A stretch of DNA of 64,000 nucleotides from Yamagishiella unicocca (taxonomy: Eukaryota > Chlorophyta > Chlorophyceae > Chlamydomonadales > Volvocaceae): contig BDSL01000198.1 in assembly GCA_003116995.1 (NCBI GenBank), forward strand, positions 1 to 64,000, in the 5' to 3' direction. Every line of letters begins with the position of its first letter. Positions within the stretch are counted from its first letter, which is position 1. Below are positions 51,070 to 62,599 of the stretch, in pieces. Under the pieces are notes generated by a model. The model ran no database searches, had not been told where the DNA came from, and saw only the letters and a program-made list of their open reading frames with translations. The position numbers were made by a program, and so were the translations under genes.

Positions 51070-51074
51070 TGTAA
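51070..51074 (+). terminator. TGTAA polyadenylation signal of the LysM gene
   Basis: This is a TGTAA on the plus strand about 310 nt after the TAG stop at 50759-50761, within the usual 3' UTR length for these genomes. Confidence 0.5.
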
Positions 51075-51099
51075 GCTGATGGCGTATTTCCAGGTATTT

Positions 51100-52840
51100 C
51101 CCGGCCTTTCCCGCCTGATCGGATGGAGCAATGTACGGTGCTGGACATGATTTGACGCATCCTTTCATTTCGGTGAAATTCTGGGCCGTCCTGAAGGATG
51201 AATGTCACGGCATTTCACCGGACTCAGCAATGTATGCCGGCTGCTGCAAGTTACCTCGAGTAATATGCACCCATTTTACCGTCTTAACTACATGGCCAGC
51301 TGATAACGTATGCGAGCAGCGGCTCTGTGCTGGTGCGTGCGTGCAATTTTATTCGCTTCGAAAGGCAGCCATGGCGCAGCTGCAACTAGCTGCAGCTGTT
51401 GGTACTAGGGAGAAAATAAGGTTAAGGAGCAAGCAAAGCCGAAGTCGTTAAGAAATGCCTAAGCTTCCAACATTGCATCACAGACCCTGGGTTCCGTCTT
51501 GGTTGGGTGGCGATGTGGGGAGGTGACTGCTGGTCAGGCTAGGTAGGTTGGTATGCTTACTCGGACTCCTCTCCTTACTTGCCTGGTTGGTGGCACTCTC
51601 CTTCGGTATGCATCCCTACAGGTTATTGCTCAAACACTCAAAACTGATAACCAGTTTCAGCGTGCGGTTGCCTGACCAGGCTGGGCCCGTGCAAGCCAGT
51701 CAGCGTTGGGGGCCTTATTACCTCCCTGCCCGGCACCACAAGTATACGTTTGAAAAGCCTGCGGACGATCTGTGGGAGCGGGCTGGTGATGAGGCCTCGG
51801 TGGTCTCACGCATCACGTGGGCCCATCTGGGCTCGGAGTTGCGATGGCGGCTGTGGGTGTAGTTGCTGGGGCAGGCGGCTTTTGGCACGTATCTATGTCC
51901 AGGGAGGGTGCGCACGAGCTAGCTGAACCTGGAAGGAAAGCATTGCACGTGCCCTGAGGTAAGGTACCTACCGGTAGGTGCAGTCCTGCCGCCGCTGCGG
52001 CTGCGTGTAGTGGGGCCCAAAGAAGTCAGGTACCGACCGGTATCGGGGTGCGAGGTCCATTGTGCCAGAAAGCGGGGCTTGGCATTTGCCGCGGTTCCAC
52101 CCGGCGGTTATAGGCGCGCGGCTTCGTTGATTCGCACAGATAGAGGATATTTCTGTTATTACCAAGGTGAGTTCGGTCTGGTAGGTCGACGCTATCTTTC
52201 GCAATTAGATATGGTCCTGAATGGCCTGACCAGCGCTCGACTGCGCTACACTGCCGCGTTCATTGTCATGCATGTTTCAATTGCTTTTATACGGTTTGCA
52301 CGGCATCTGCTTCACACTTGAACTGATGTGCGTGACCGAGCTTGGTCGTGGAGCAGCATGCGCGCAAGGCGCAAGTAAGCAACTAACTCCACGCAACTGT
52401 GCGTAGTGGCGACTCCGCTTTCTCAAAAATGACTGTATGTACTCCTGCATAACCCCGTTCCGGGTCCTTGATCGTTCAGAATGAATCGCGATACCGCCGT
52501 CGCTACCGCGTTTTCATCTCTGGCTGATGTGCGTGGCTTCGAGCGAGCGAGGGGGCAATTTGTTTGTGGCTACCCGCGCGCCGAGTCACGCACACGCTCC
52601 ACCCGATCGATGGCACTTGGCACTTGGCATTTTCTTATTTTACCTTACTTTGACACCCACGCAACTTTCCGCCCTGCCCCTTATGCAGGTTGCCATGGGG
52701 CACACAATCACCACGACGTAATCAAGACGCACGCACGCACGGGCCTACGCGCAACACCTACGCTCAAGACCAACGAACGCCTACGCACAAGACCGATACG
52801 CTAGCTAGCTGGGTTTCGCTCGGCGGTTTGGGGATGGATG
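51100..52840. other. Region with short unassigned frames
   Basis: Open plus-strand frames at 51131-51451, 51548-51862 and 52010-52321 encode about 100 residues each. The middle one has a hydrophobic start (LLGLLSLLAWLVALSFG) and a charged tail. None shows a domain or splice partners that I can defend. No RNA gene was seen. Confidence 0.3.
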
Positions 52841-52847
52841 ACGTATG

Positions 52848-53430
52848 GCCAGGGCAGCAGGCAGGCAACTTGGCCGGCGACAAGTAAGTTCGGGTAGGTC
52901 GGTTCGGGAAACCTTGGTTGGGCTGCCAGTCCGAGGGTTTTGGGCACCTTTCGTAGGATGCTGCCTGTCGCTTGCTCGCGTGTCCACTGCGCTTTGTCCG
53001 ACTTGCATTGCTCGCTCGCACCGCGCGCGGCTTCCGTGGAGGACCGATAGGGTGGGGCAAGGTACCTGCTGCACTGCTCAGCCAGCACTTCAGCCAGCCA
53101 GCTCACCCTTCAGCGTCAGCCAGCAGTCAGCCACCCGCACAGCAGCCTTCAGCAGTAGCCAGCTTGCTCGCAGCAGTAATACAGCCTCGTGCAGCATATG
53201 CCTTGTCCCACCCTTCGTCCCGACGTTCCCTGTGCGTGTGCCAAGCCACATACATACAAGTCATCGTTTGATGTTGTCGCTTACCCTGCTTGCTTGAGCT
53301 TGTTTGTGGACCCTCCGTCATTCATCATTGCCTCGATGAAGGGATTCGTTCCGCCACTAACTACTGCTGCGTGCCCCCACTTCCGCCCACTCCAATTTGG
53401 CCCCCCTACATATGTACATTGCCGGAGCTC
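52848..53430. repeat. Segmental duplication A, copy 1
   Basis: It is nearly identical to 54718-55317 in the same orientation, from the atggccagggcag region through tacatatgtacattg. Differences are small indels and substitutions (for example gcagcaggcaggc versus gcaggcagg). It contains a Ser/Ala-type imperfect repeat agccagcacttcagccagcc. No gene was recognised. Confidence 0.9.
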
Positions 53431-53689
53431 TTCGTCGCTCGAGACCTACGTACGTTTTCGACTGCGTTCCGGTCGGAGCTCCGCGCGCGCTGCGAGGATC
53501 TGCGGCTGCGAGCGCGAGGGCCGGTGAGGGCTCCCGTCTTCCCAGCTGGCAGTGTAGCCGCTGACCACCTGCTGCCCTCCTGCTCGCTAGCTGCTGGTGA
53601 ACATCTACATGATAAGGTACGTAAGTGCGGGTCCTTGGGGGCGGGCGGGCTGGATGGGGGAGGTGCAGGATGTTGAGGTTCAGGGGCTT

Positions 53690-53930
53690 TGCATTTGGGA
53701 CTGGGTGTTTGCCTGCTGCGGCGCGGCTGCGTGCTCCGTCGCGGGCAGGTTCGTGCGTGCCGTCGTTTTCGACCGGGGCGTGAGGATGAGGGCGGGGTGA
53801 TTGCGCCACGAGCGCGAGGACTCTGGCGCCCCCCGCCCTCCGGGGTGGTTGCGCTAGCGCGCCAGGTTGCTAGCGCCCCCCGTGTTCCCGCCTTCGAGTC
53901 CGTTCCGCAGGACTGGAGCTAGCGAGCCCC
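53690..53930. repeat. Segmental duplication B, copy 1
   Basis: A block from tttgggactgggtgtttgcc to gactggagctagcgagcccc is repeated almost exactly at 54045-54290. The few differences include gaccggggcgtgagg versus gatcggggcgtgtgg. It lies between the two copies of duplication A. Confidence 0.92.
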
Positions 53931-54044
53931 TTGCGGCACGCGCGCGGTGGGCTCGGGTTTGGGTTGGAGGTGTCATGCGCTGGGCCGGGATTCTCATGTG
54001 TTGCATGTTTGGTTTGGGATAGGGTAGATAGGGTCGCTTCAGGG

Positions 54045-54290
54045 GTATTGCATTTGGGACTGGGTGTTTGCCTGCTGCGGCGCGGCTGCGTGCTCCGTCG
54101 CGGGCAGGTTCGTGCGTGCCGTCGTTTTCGATCGGGGCGTGTGGATGAGGGCGGGGTGATTGCGCCACGAGCGCGAGGACTCTGGCGCCCCCCGCCCTCC
54201 GGGGTGATTGCGCTAGCGCGCCAGGTTGCTAGCGCCCCCCGTGTTCCCGCCTTCGAGTCCATTCCGCAGGACTGGAGCTCGCGAGCCCCT
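54045..54290. repeat. Segmental duplication B, copy 2
   Basis: Second copy of the block at 53690-53930, in the same orientation about 355 bp away. Confidence 0.92.
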
Positions 54291-54717
54291 TGCAGCCCCT
54301 TGGAGGTAAGGTCAGGTTCGGAAAACCTTCGCTAGGCTAGCAGCCAGTCGGTGTGTGTGTGTACCTTCAGTAGGATGCTGCTGCCTGTTGCTTGCTCGCG
54401 TGTCAATTGACACGTAGTTTGCAAACTACGCGTTTCCTGACTTTTTCTGCGCTTTTAGTGCTGATGCTCACTTATGTTACAAACTCGATATTAACCAAAC
54501 TGAAACAATTCTCCCCGCGGATTTCAGGCGGCGGACTTTCTTTCGCATGCTGGTGATGCGGTGGTGACGAGTCGCGCCGTTGTTACCGCTGCCGCTAGCT
54601 GGCAGAATATGGAGGCTCGACTGCAGCGTCGTCATTATTGAGATGCCATACTGTACAGCAAGGTAGGCAGTTGAGTTATGGCATGGGGGTCGGTGGACGC
54701 TGGGTTTCGGTTTGGGG

Positions 54718-55317
54718 ATGAGGTATGGCCAGGGCAGGCAGGCCACTTGGCCGGCGACAAGCAAGTAAGTTCGGGTCGGTTCGGGAAACCTTGGTTGGGC
54801 TGCCAGTCCGAGGGTTTTGGGCACCTTCCGTAGGATGCTGCCTGTCGCTTGCTCGCGTGTCCACTGCGCTTTGTCCGACTTGCATTGCTCGCTCGCACCG
54901 CGCTCGGCTTTCGTGGAGGACCGAGATAGGGTGGGGCAAGGCACCTGCTGCATTGCTCAGCCAGCACTTCAGCCAGCCAGCTCACCCTTCAGCGTCAGCC
55001 AGCAGTCAGCCACCCGCACAGCAGCCTTCAGCAGCAGCCAGCTTGCTCGCAGCAGTAATACAGCCTCGTGCAGCAGCATATGCCTTGTCCCACCCTTAGT
55101 CCCGACGTTCCCTGTGCGTGTGCCAAGCCACATACATACAAGTCATCGTTTGATGTTGTCGCTTACCCTGATTGCTTGCTTGAGCTTGTTTGTGGACCCT
55201 CCGTCATCCATCATTGCCTCGATGAAGGGATTCGTTCCGCCACTAACTACTGCTGCGTGCCCCCACTTCTGCCCACTCCAATTTGGCCCCCCTACATATG
55301 TACATTGCTGGAGCTCT
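54718..55317. repeat. Segmental duplication A, copy 2
   Basis: Second copy of 52848-53430, about 1.87 kb downstream in direct orientation. The copies diverge abruptly after gagctcttc, which marks the duplication breakpoint. Confidence 0.9.
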
Positions 55318-55319
55318 TC

Positions 55320-55680
55320 CTATCTCTATCGGTAGTCCTTACTACCACCACTCGGACGCGGGTGGGGTACCACAGGTCCTGGGTGCATGGGGGATGTAGG
55401 CCCTCGCTCGCGGCCAGCCCATGGAACGCGGCCGGCTTTTGGATCTGCCCCTTGCGCATATTTGCCACCGGTTTCACGAACAGGACCAAGCGATGAGTTG
55501 CAGTTGATGCACGGCTCCCTGCAGAATCCGGTAGACGTGCAGGCGCGCCAGCTGTCTTCATGACCGGGTCCCCACAATGCATGCAGTGCAAGCCCTGGGG
55601 TCCGACAACTTGTCGACATCGATAGGGCTGAACAACTAGGCACCTTGAACATCGCATGGCGCCGGCCGTCCCGTGGGACA
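55320..55680 (-). other. Unassigned Cys-rich open frame
   Basis: The minus strand is open here and includes MRCSRCLVVQPYRC and then LHCMHCGDPVM, two CxxC pairs about 20 residues apart as in a small zinc-binding fold. There is no upstream or downstream partner exon and the frame ends inside duplication A. It may be a transposon fragment. Confidence 0.25.
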
Positions 55681-56324
55681 AGTAATGCCACCGGTATGGA
55701 CCAGCACTGCAATCCCATGCGCGCTGTCAGGAGGCGAGTCCATGACGGGCGCACGGAAAGCCTATCACGATGTCATCTGTGTGTCATGCCCCAGCGCCGG
55801 CATGAACGATTCGCGGGCATTAGTCATGGTTTCGGTGCCGCTCCAGAAACGCGTATCTGAGCATGACAGTTGGAGTGAAATATCTCGCAAGTGTGTTGTT
55901 AGGTATGGTTCGTTGACACAAAGTAACGGACGCCGTCTTACACCGTCTGGTAACTTTCGGTGTTAGGTGGTAGCTGGCTCACGATCGGAGCCGCAGGGAT
56001 AAGGTGCGCACATCGGGCCCACAGAGCCTCCGCCACCTTAGCACGGGCCGGATGCCACGCCTGGCATTCCCGGCCGTGCTCGAAGTATCCTCTCGCACGA
56101 GGTGCCCAGTTGCAGACGTGTAACAACAGTGTCGAGCATAGTTGCCCCCGCAAGCAACAGTGCAGCTGTGGGCCGCGCTTCGGTCGGGAGTCAGGATACC
56201 CGGGGCAGCCCCCGGAAGAGGTAGCGACTTGCGGCGTTCACCTGCTAACGCCCTATGGCCAGAGGGTGGGCATGAGGCACTAATCCACTTATCCGGCGGT
56301 CACAGCGGATAAGTCATTTTCTAA

Positions 56325-57370
56325 TCCAAGGGCGGTTTTTAATACTCAGGGCAGCGATCTTAATAAGCCGGGGCCGCCGTTCCAATACTCAGGTCAGCAA
56401 TCCCAATACGCCGGGGCCGCCGTTCCAATACTCAGGGCAGCAATCCCAATACGCCGGGGCCGCCGTTCCAATACTCAGGGCAGCAATCCCAATACACCGG
56501 GGCCGCCGTTCCAATACTCAGGGCAGCAATCCCAATACACCGGGGCCGCCGTTCCAATACTCAGGGCAGCAATCCCAATACACCGGGGCCGCCGTTCCAA
56601 TACTCAGGGCAGCAATCCCAATACACCGGGGCCGCCGTTCCAAAACTCAGGGCAGCAATCCCAATACACCGGGGCCGCCGTTCCAATACTCAGGGCAGCA
56701 ATCCCAATACACCGGGGCCGCCGTTCCAATACTCAGGGCAGCAATCCCAATACGCCGGGGCCGCCGTTCCAATACGCTGGTCAGCAATCATAATACGCCG
56801 GGGCCGCCGTTCCAATACTCAGGGCAGCAATCCCAATACACCGGGGCCGCCGTTCCAATACTCAGGGCAGCAATCCCAATACACCGGGGCCGCCGTTCCA
56901 ATACTCAGGGCAGCAATCCCAATACGCCGGGGCCGCCGTTCCAATACGCTGGTCAGCAATCATAATACGCCGGGGCCGCCGTTCCAAAACTCAGGTCAGC
57001 GATCCAAATACGCCGGGGCCGCCGTTCCAATACGCAGGTCAGCAATCATAATACGCTGGGGCCGCCGTTCCAATACGCAGGTCAGCAATCCAAATAAGCC
57101 GGGGCCGCCGTTCCAAAACTCAGGTCAGCAATCCAAATACGCCGGGGCCGCCATTCCAATACGCAGGTCAGCAACCATACTACGCCGGGGCCGCCATTCA
57201 AATACGCAGGTCAGCAGTCATACTATACCGAAGCCGCCGTTCCAATACGCTGGTCAGCAATCCTAATACGCCGGGGCCGCCGTTCCAATACGCTGGCCAG
57301 AAATCATACTACGCCGGGGCCGCCATTCCAATACGCAGGTCAGCATCCTAATACGCCGGGGCCGTCGTTT
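56325..57370. repeat. 43-bp minisatellite array 1 (about 24 units)
   Basis: The unit begins CCAATACTCAGGGCAGCAAT and ends ccggggccgccgtt, 43 bp. Units in the second half carry aatacgctgg or aatacgcagg instead. The rare variant aatacgctggtcagcaatca recurs at 56771 and 56943, exactly four units apart, showing a higher-order duplication. There are no unique spacers, so it is not a CRISPR array. Confidence 0.95.
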
Positions 57371-57588
57371 TACCCGCTCCGCCCCCCCCCCCTCCCCAGG
57401 GCTCAGCTGTGCTCTCTCTCTTTCTCTCAGGCTGCGCACCCAGGCTGTCTGCCTGGTATATCCCCGTCGTAGCAGCTACTGTATCCCACTTTCCGCACCC
57501 CAACACTGAACATACAGGCTACCGCCCCTCCCACAGGCCACGGCCGAAAGCCACCTGTGCCGCGGCCCCCGCCTCCTCGGCCCCCCCC

Positions 57589-57680
57589 CAGTCTCACGGT
57601 TCTTATACAACCCCCCAGTCTCACGGTTCTTATACAACCCCCCAGTCTCACGGTTCTTATACAACCCCCCAGTCTCACCA
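57589..57680. repeat. 27-bp tandem repeat, three and a third copies
   Basis: The word cagtctcacggttcttatac starts at 57589, 57616 and 57643, and a partial unit starts at 57670, an exact 27-bp period. Confidence 0.95.
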
Positions 57681-57757
57681 GCCACCCACGTCCACTGACG
57701 GACGCTGGCGGCTCTGCGGCCTCCCTCACGGTTCCCGGCTCCGCAGGCACCCGGCCC

Positions 57758-59515
57758 TCACACATCGTGCACGCGCTTCTGGAAGCGCTGCCGCCCCCGC
57801 GCGCTGACAGACGCCGGCTCCGCCGCGCCCCCCGCGGTCTGTGGGTCCAGTAGCTGTTGCAACTCCGCCGCCCTGGCCTGCTGCTTGCGCTGCTGTGCAG
57901 GCGCGCACCCCTCGCCTGGCACACCCCGCCCGCCAGCTGCCGCCCGTGCCATCGTCGGTTGTGCCCCGTCCAGGATGAAGCTGTTCTGGGCCCAGTACCG
58001 CTGCAGCTCCTACGTGGCGTGGTTAGAAATGCATAAGCCACGCCTACTCACTCAGTCTGTCGCAGTTTTGCAGAAGAGGAGCCGTAGCCAGGTCAGCGTT
58101 CTAGGATACGTGAAGGACAGCAGAAAAGGTGTATCGTACTCGTGTATACGCTGCGCGTACGACACTGGTTCCCAAAGAGCAGCTGTAATGGAATACTAGT
58201 TAAGTTCCCACTTCCCATGTCGCCCCAAACACCACTGTCGACCGAGACATCTGTCGTCTCCCTATTGCCTCACCTCGCCCCTTGTCCACCCTATTGCCTC
58301 ACCTCGCTTTTGAGCACAACCTGCCCCCCCCGTCGATCCCAGGTCAACCCATGCCTGCTCACCCGCTCGTCCTCAGTGTCCAGCGCGTACGAGCACCCTG
58401 CCCGTGTGTCCGGCGCAGGTCGGACGTTGACCACCTGGACGATCTCCGTGGCGGGGAAGAGCTGGTTTGGATCTGACTCCACCTGGTGGGGCAGTACGTA
58501 TTGCCACGGCATGCCATCAAAGAATGGCGGACGGAAGGCGTGCGTGGCGGCGTTCATGCAGTACAAGGAACTGACGCTAGCCCCTTCCACCCAACCCCCA
58601 TCCTGCTGCCTTCAAAGCCTCATACGCACCTTGGGGCCGGAGTCCGCGGAGCTGCACACGGCCAGCTTGGTTGGCGGGGTCAAGGCGGCGAGTGGCCACC
58701 AGCACGTTTGCATTTCCGGCCGGGCAGCGCCTTGGGGCACAGGAGGCCCTCAGTCATGGCCAATCGCACAACCATCTGCATGCCCCTCTTCACCCGCACT
58801 GCCACCACGTCCCCGTCCGACATGTAGTCCTGCTCGCCGGGCTCCAGCATCTTGCCCGCCTCATGTAGGTCAGCGCAGTCAAAGCGGCGACTGCGGTCGC
58901 GGCTCTGACGTGGCAGGATGCTGTTGAGGCAGCGCGCCCAGCCGAGCAGGCTCTTCAAGCCCGGATCGTTGGATGCCAGGCGTGACCGCTTTGCAGGGCC
59001 GCTGGTAGAGGGCCCCTCGCCAGCATCTTATTCCTCGCTGCAGCTGCTCCCCACCCGTGCAGCCAGGCCGTTATCTGTGGGCAATGGGCAGTACGTAGCG
59101 TTGGGGCATAAGCAAAAGACAGAAAAGTAGGATCTGGGCCAGTGAGATGTGCTGTGCAGAATGCGCGAGGACACGGTGTATCGCCCACGCACTCCCACCA
59201 CGCCAAGCTCACCCTCCACTGCGGCATCCTCCTCGCCTTCACTTGGCTGCTCTGGGTCCTCGTCAGCGCCGGCCGTGTAGTCAGCAGGAGCTGCCACGGC
59301 ACGCTCACGCCCGCCACCGCCCAGCGCAGCGGACACGTAGTACAGGAGATGCAGGTGTGTCTCGTTGTACGGCGCGCCCGGGACCTCAATACGCACGCGT
59401 TTATGCCCGAAATACTTTCTAGCCCGTACTCGGCGAGCTTCTCAACTGCCGTGGGGTTGAAGTCGGGTCCGAGGTGACCATCTCCGCCACAAGCCGCTAA
59501 AATCCCCGGTCGCAC
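57758..59515 (-). pseudogene. Broken multi-exon gene of unknown family
   Basis: Protein-like exons occur in order on the minus strand. At about 59390-59195: RVRIEVPGAPYNETHLHLLY and an acidic tail ending at a GTGAGC donor. At about 59070-58640: GLAARVGSSCSEE, a TAA stop, then in the same frame DAGEGPSTSGPAKRSRL, RCLNSILPRQSRDRSRRF and DYMSDGDVVAVRVKRGMQMV. At 58576-58363: SSLYCMNAATHAFRPPFFDG and EIVQVVNVRPAPDTRAG. At 58009-57758: ELQRYWAQNSFILDG and a Gln/Ala-rich tail ending KRVHDV-stop. The last junction is phase-consistent. A shift to another frame (NANVLVATRRLDPANQ) near 58700 suggests a second lesion. It may be a decayed host gene or transposon protein; I do not recognise the family. 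Confidence 0.55.
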
Positions 59516-60830
59516 AGGGCTTTGACCTGCAATATCACCAGCATAGATATCATGATCATAGGCACAAGTTGGACGTCAATGGGACACATTATGCGGGCTT
59601 TGCGCCAATGGCCTTTGCGCCAATGGCCTTTGCGCCAATGGCGCAAAACCTGGTGTTGAGCCCCCAGCCGCCCGGACGGCCCTGCAGCGCACCTCTGGAG
59701 CCACCTCTGCTTCCTTATCAGCTGGGGCCGCCCCCCCCTCCTCGTTCACCGGCTCAGCTTGTCCGCCCTGGTCGACCGCCCCTGTCCCACGCCGCTCCCG
59801 CTCCCAATCGCTCTGCTCATCAGGGCTCATCGCAATGGCCTTCTGGTGGCTTCTACCTCCATGACCAGGACGGATGAGCCCGCCACGAACGATGGGTCTA
59901 AAGTTGAGGACCGACCCTTGCGGCAACCCTAACATTGTCATACCCTCTGATACCCTATGATAACGATGGTTCAGAGATTATGCCTCAAAGACACGGAAGC
60001 TGGTCAATCGTCGCGAGGCTGGCCTGCAATTGACAGGGCAATTGGCAATTGAGCCAATTGTCCGGCAATTCACATTGCCAATCTCCAAATGCCTTCCCAA
60101 ATGCTTCGCTGGCTATTACTGAACTGAACAGAGTCAATTATCGGACAGAGCTACTATAGGCAGTGTCACAGGTTCTTTGGACGCATCGGATATAGGGTCC
60201 TCAACTTTAGACCCATCGTTCGTGGCGGGCTCATCCATCCTGGCCATGGAGGTAGAAGCCACCAGAAGGCCATTGCGATGAGCCCTGATGAGCAGAGCGA
60301 TTGGGAGCGGGACAGGGGCGGTCGACCAAGGCGGACAAGCTGAGCCGGTGAACGAGGAGGCGGGGGCGGCCCCAGCTGATAAGGAAGCAGAGGTGGCTCC
60401 AGAGGTGCGCTGCAGGGCCGTCCGGCCGGCTGGGGGCTCAAGCGCTCAACACCAGGTTTTGCGCCATTGGCGCAAAGGCCATTGGCGCAAAGGCCGCATA
60501 ATGAGTCGCATTGATGTCCAACTTGTACAGTGCTGGTGATATTGCACGTCAAAGGCCTGTGCAACCGGGGATTTCAGCGATCCCAGATTTTGCGCCATTG
60601 GCGCAGAGCCCAAACGCCATTGGCACAAAGCCCGCACAATGTGTCCCATTGACGTCCAACTTGTGCCTATGATCATGATATCTATGCTGGTGATATTGCA
60701 GGTCAAAGCCCTGTGCGACCGGGGATTTTAGCGGCTTGTGGCGGAGATGGTCACCTCGGACCCGACTTCAACCCCACGGCAGTTGAGAAGCTCGCCGAGT
60801 ACGGGCTAGAAAGTATTTCGGGCATAAACG
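59398..60830. repeat. Large inverted repeat (fold-back element)
   Basis: The left arm, about 59398-59912, is the reverse complement of the right arm, about 60195-60830. Matched landmarks are cgtttatgcccg / cgggcataaacg, gatatcatgatcataggcac on the left and its complement at about 60665-60690, and ggtctaaagttgaggacc at the inner ends. The right arm is longer because it holds an extra partial duplication around 60465-60640. The ~280-bp spacer is rich in caattg words. Each arm contains three or so copies of gcgccaatggcc. The structure fits a fold-back transposon or a head-to-head duplication. Confidence 0.92.
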
Positions 60831-61130
60831 AGTATTCGGTGAGGCTTTGCTGGGCTTGGATTACTTGGGGAAGGATCAGTCGGCTGGTGGCTCCACTCCG
60901 CCCCCTGCCTTCAATCCGCTCTTGCACACGCCTTCCCCTGCTCCCCTTCGTTCCCCTTCGTCCGCGCAGGACTCAGGGCTCAGATCCTACCTCCTGTGCT
61001 ACCCACAGAAGTTGAGGCCGGAAGCGACAAGCCCCCTGACTTCAACTGCAGTACCAACAACGAGCTATCGCTGCCTGTGTCCAAGGGGCGCGGGTACCGC
61101 AGCTTCGCGCACAAGAACTCTGTAATGGCG
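60830..61130 (+). other. Protein-like sequence beyond the right arm
   Basis: Past the right arm the frame continues as KYFGHKRVFGEALLGLDYLG, then a Pro/Ser-rich stretch. A second frame reads DFNCSTNNELSLPVSKGRGY and ends NSVMAN before GTAAGG. The left copy shares KYFGHKRV and then diverges. It may be a partial paralogue of the broken gene at 57.8-59.5 kb; the family is unknown. Confidence 0.3.
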
Positions 61131-61790
61131 AACGTAAGGACCCATTGCAAAAGGGACACTCACCAGCGTCAGCACGCTGTTGCCACTGCAGTCGCTCGCG
61201 CCCAGCCCTTTGGCTTCTACTCGGCTGTCCCGCCCCTGCCTGTGCGAGCCTGAATGGCAGGGCCACGCCTGGACTAAGCCCTCGTCGCGACAGCGGAGCG
61301 GCTGCCGCTTATTGGCAGCGCGCCGTCCTGGGGGAAAGCAGCGGACGGTGCAGTCAACTTCGGAATGGCGACGCGTGCAGGCAGCATTGGCGGCGGGGCT
61401 TCGAGCGGCGGCAGCACGGGCGCTGTAACAGGCTTGCACTGAACGGCAGCTGCCGGGAGCGGCGGGGCACCTGCCTGAATGGGGCGGCCCCCGCGCCAAC
61501 CCGGTCAGTCGGCTGGCACCCGTGTGCGGATGCAGCAGGCGGCGATGATGCCCATGGGTGCTGAGCCGCTCCCGCTCCACATACATTGCAGACTATGCAC
61601 GCTTATGGGCAGGATGAAGCAATTTTGTTGGGCCCTGCAAGAAGAGTTGTTGTTGGCTTTCAGTGTTTGGTTTACAAGTGGGCCAGGAGGGCCAGGGCCC
61701 TGCGTTTGACGAAAATTGCAAGCCTTGAGCCGTTGTGTGAGGGTCGCCAGGATTGCGTACTGAAGTTGGCCGCCGTTCCAATCCACGGGT
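61130..61790. other. No recognisable gene
   Basis: Open frames exist on both strands over this GC-rich stretch, but none has a domain, start context or splice partners that can be defended. Confidence 0.4.
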
Positions 61791-61794
61791 CAAT

Positions 61795-62410
61795 TATCCT
61801 TATTCGCTGGGCACGGTTTCCAATACGCAGGTTGCCAATCCCAATACGCCGGGGCGCGGTTTCCAATACGCAGGTTGCTAATCCCAATACGCCGGGGCGC
61901 GGTTTCCAATACGCAGGTTGCTAATCCCAATACGCCGGGGCGTGGTTTCCAATACGCAGGTTGCTAATCCCAGTACGCCGGGGCGCGGTTTCCAGTACGC
62001 AGGTTGCTAATCCCAATACGCCGGGGCACGGTTTCCAATACGCAGGTTGCCAATCCCAATACGCCGGGGCGCGGTCTCCAATACGCAGGTTGCTAATCCC
62101 AATACGCCGGGGCGCGGTTTCCAATACGCAGGTTGCTAATCCCAATACGCCGGGGCGTGGTTTCCAATACGCAGGTTGCTAATCCCAGTACGCCGGGGCG
62201 CGGTTTCCAGTACGCAGGTTGCTAATCCCAATACGCCGGGGCGCGGTTTCCAATACGCAGGTTGCTAATCCCAATACGCCGGGGCGCGGTTTCCAATACG
62301 CAGGTTGCTAATCCCAATACGCCGGGGCGCGGTTTCCAATACGCAGGTTGCTAATCCCAATACGCCGGGGCGCGGTTTCCAATACGCAGGTTGCTAATCC
62401 CAATACGCCA
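61795..62410. repeat. 43-bp minisatellite array 2 (about 14 units)
   Basis: The unit begins CCAATACGCAGGTTGCTAAT and ends ccggggcgcggttt, again 43 bp and clearly related to array 1. The variant cagtacgccgg recurs at 61971 and 62186, five units apart, so the array also grew by multi-unit duplication. Confidence 0.95.
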
Positions 62411-62599
62411 CCGTGACCGACGCCTAAACTAATCCAGGGGGGATGCCCACCCTCTGCTATGGCAGCCAAATCGTCGTAAAGGCCTCGTAAAAGCCTTACG
62501 AGCCTTCATAAGAGCCCTCGTAAGAGCCCTCATAATCGTTTACGAGCTGTCATTATGACGGTTCCTAAGTTCGTTAACGCATAAGAAGACCCTATGAAG

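Noticed and set aside
56325..57370. CRISPR-like array
   Set aside because: The units are contiguous with no unique spacers, the unit is 43 bp throughout, and the context is a eukaryotic nuclear genome.
57589..57680. 27-bp repeat as part of a coding exon
   Set aside because: It lies beyond the stop at 57758 of the minus-strand gene, and no supported plus-strand gene covers it.
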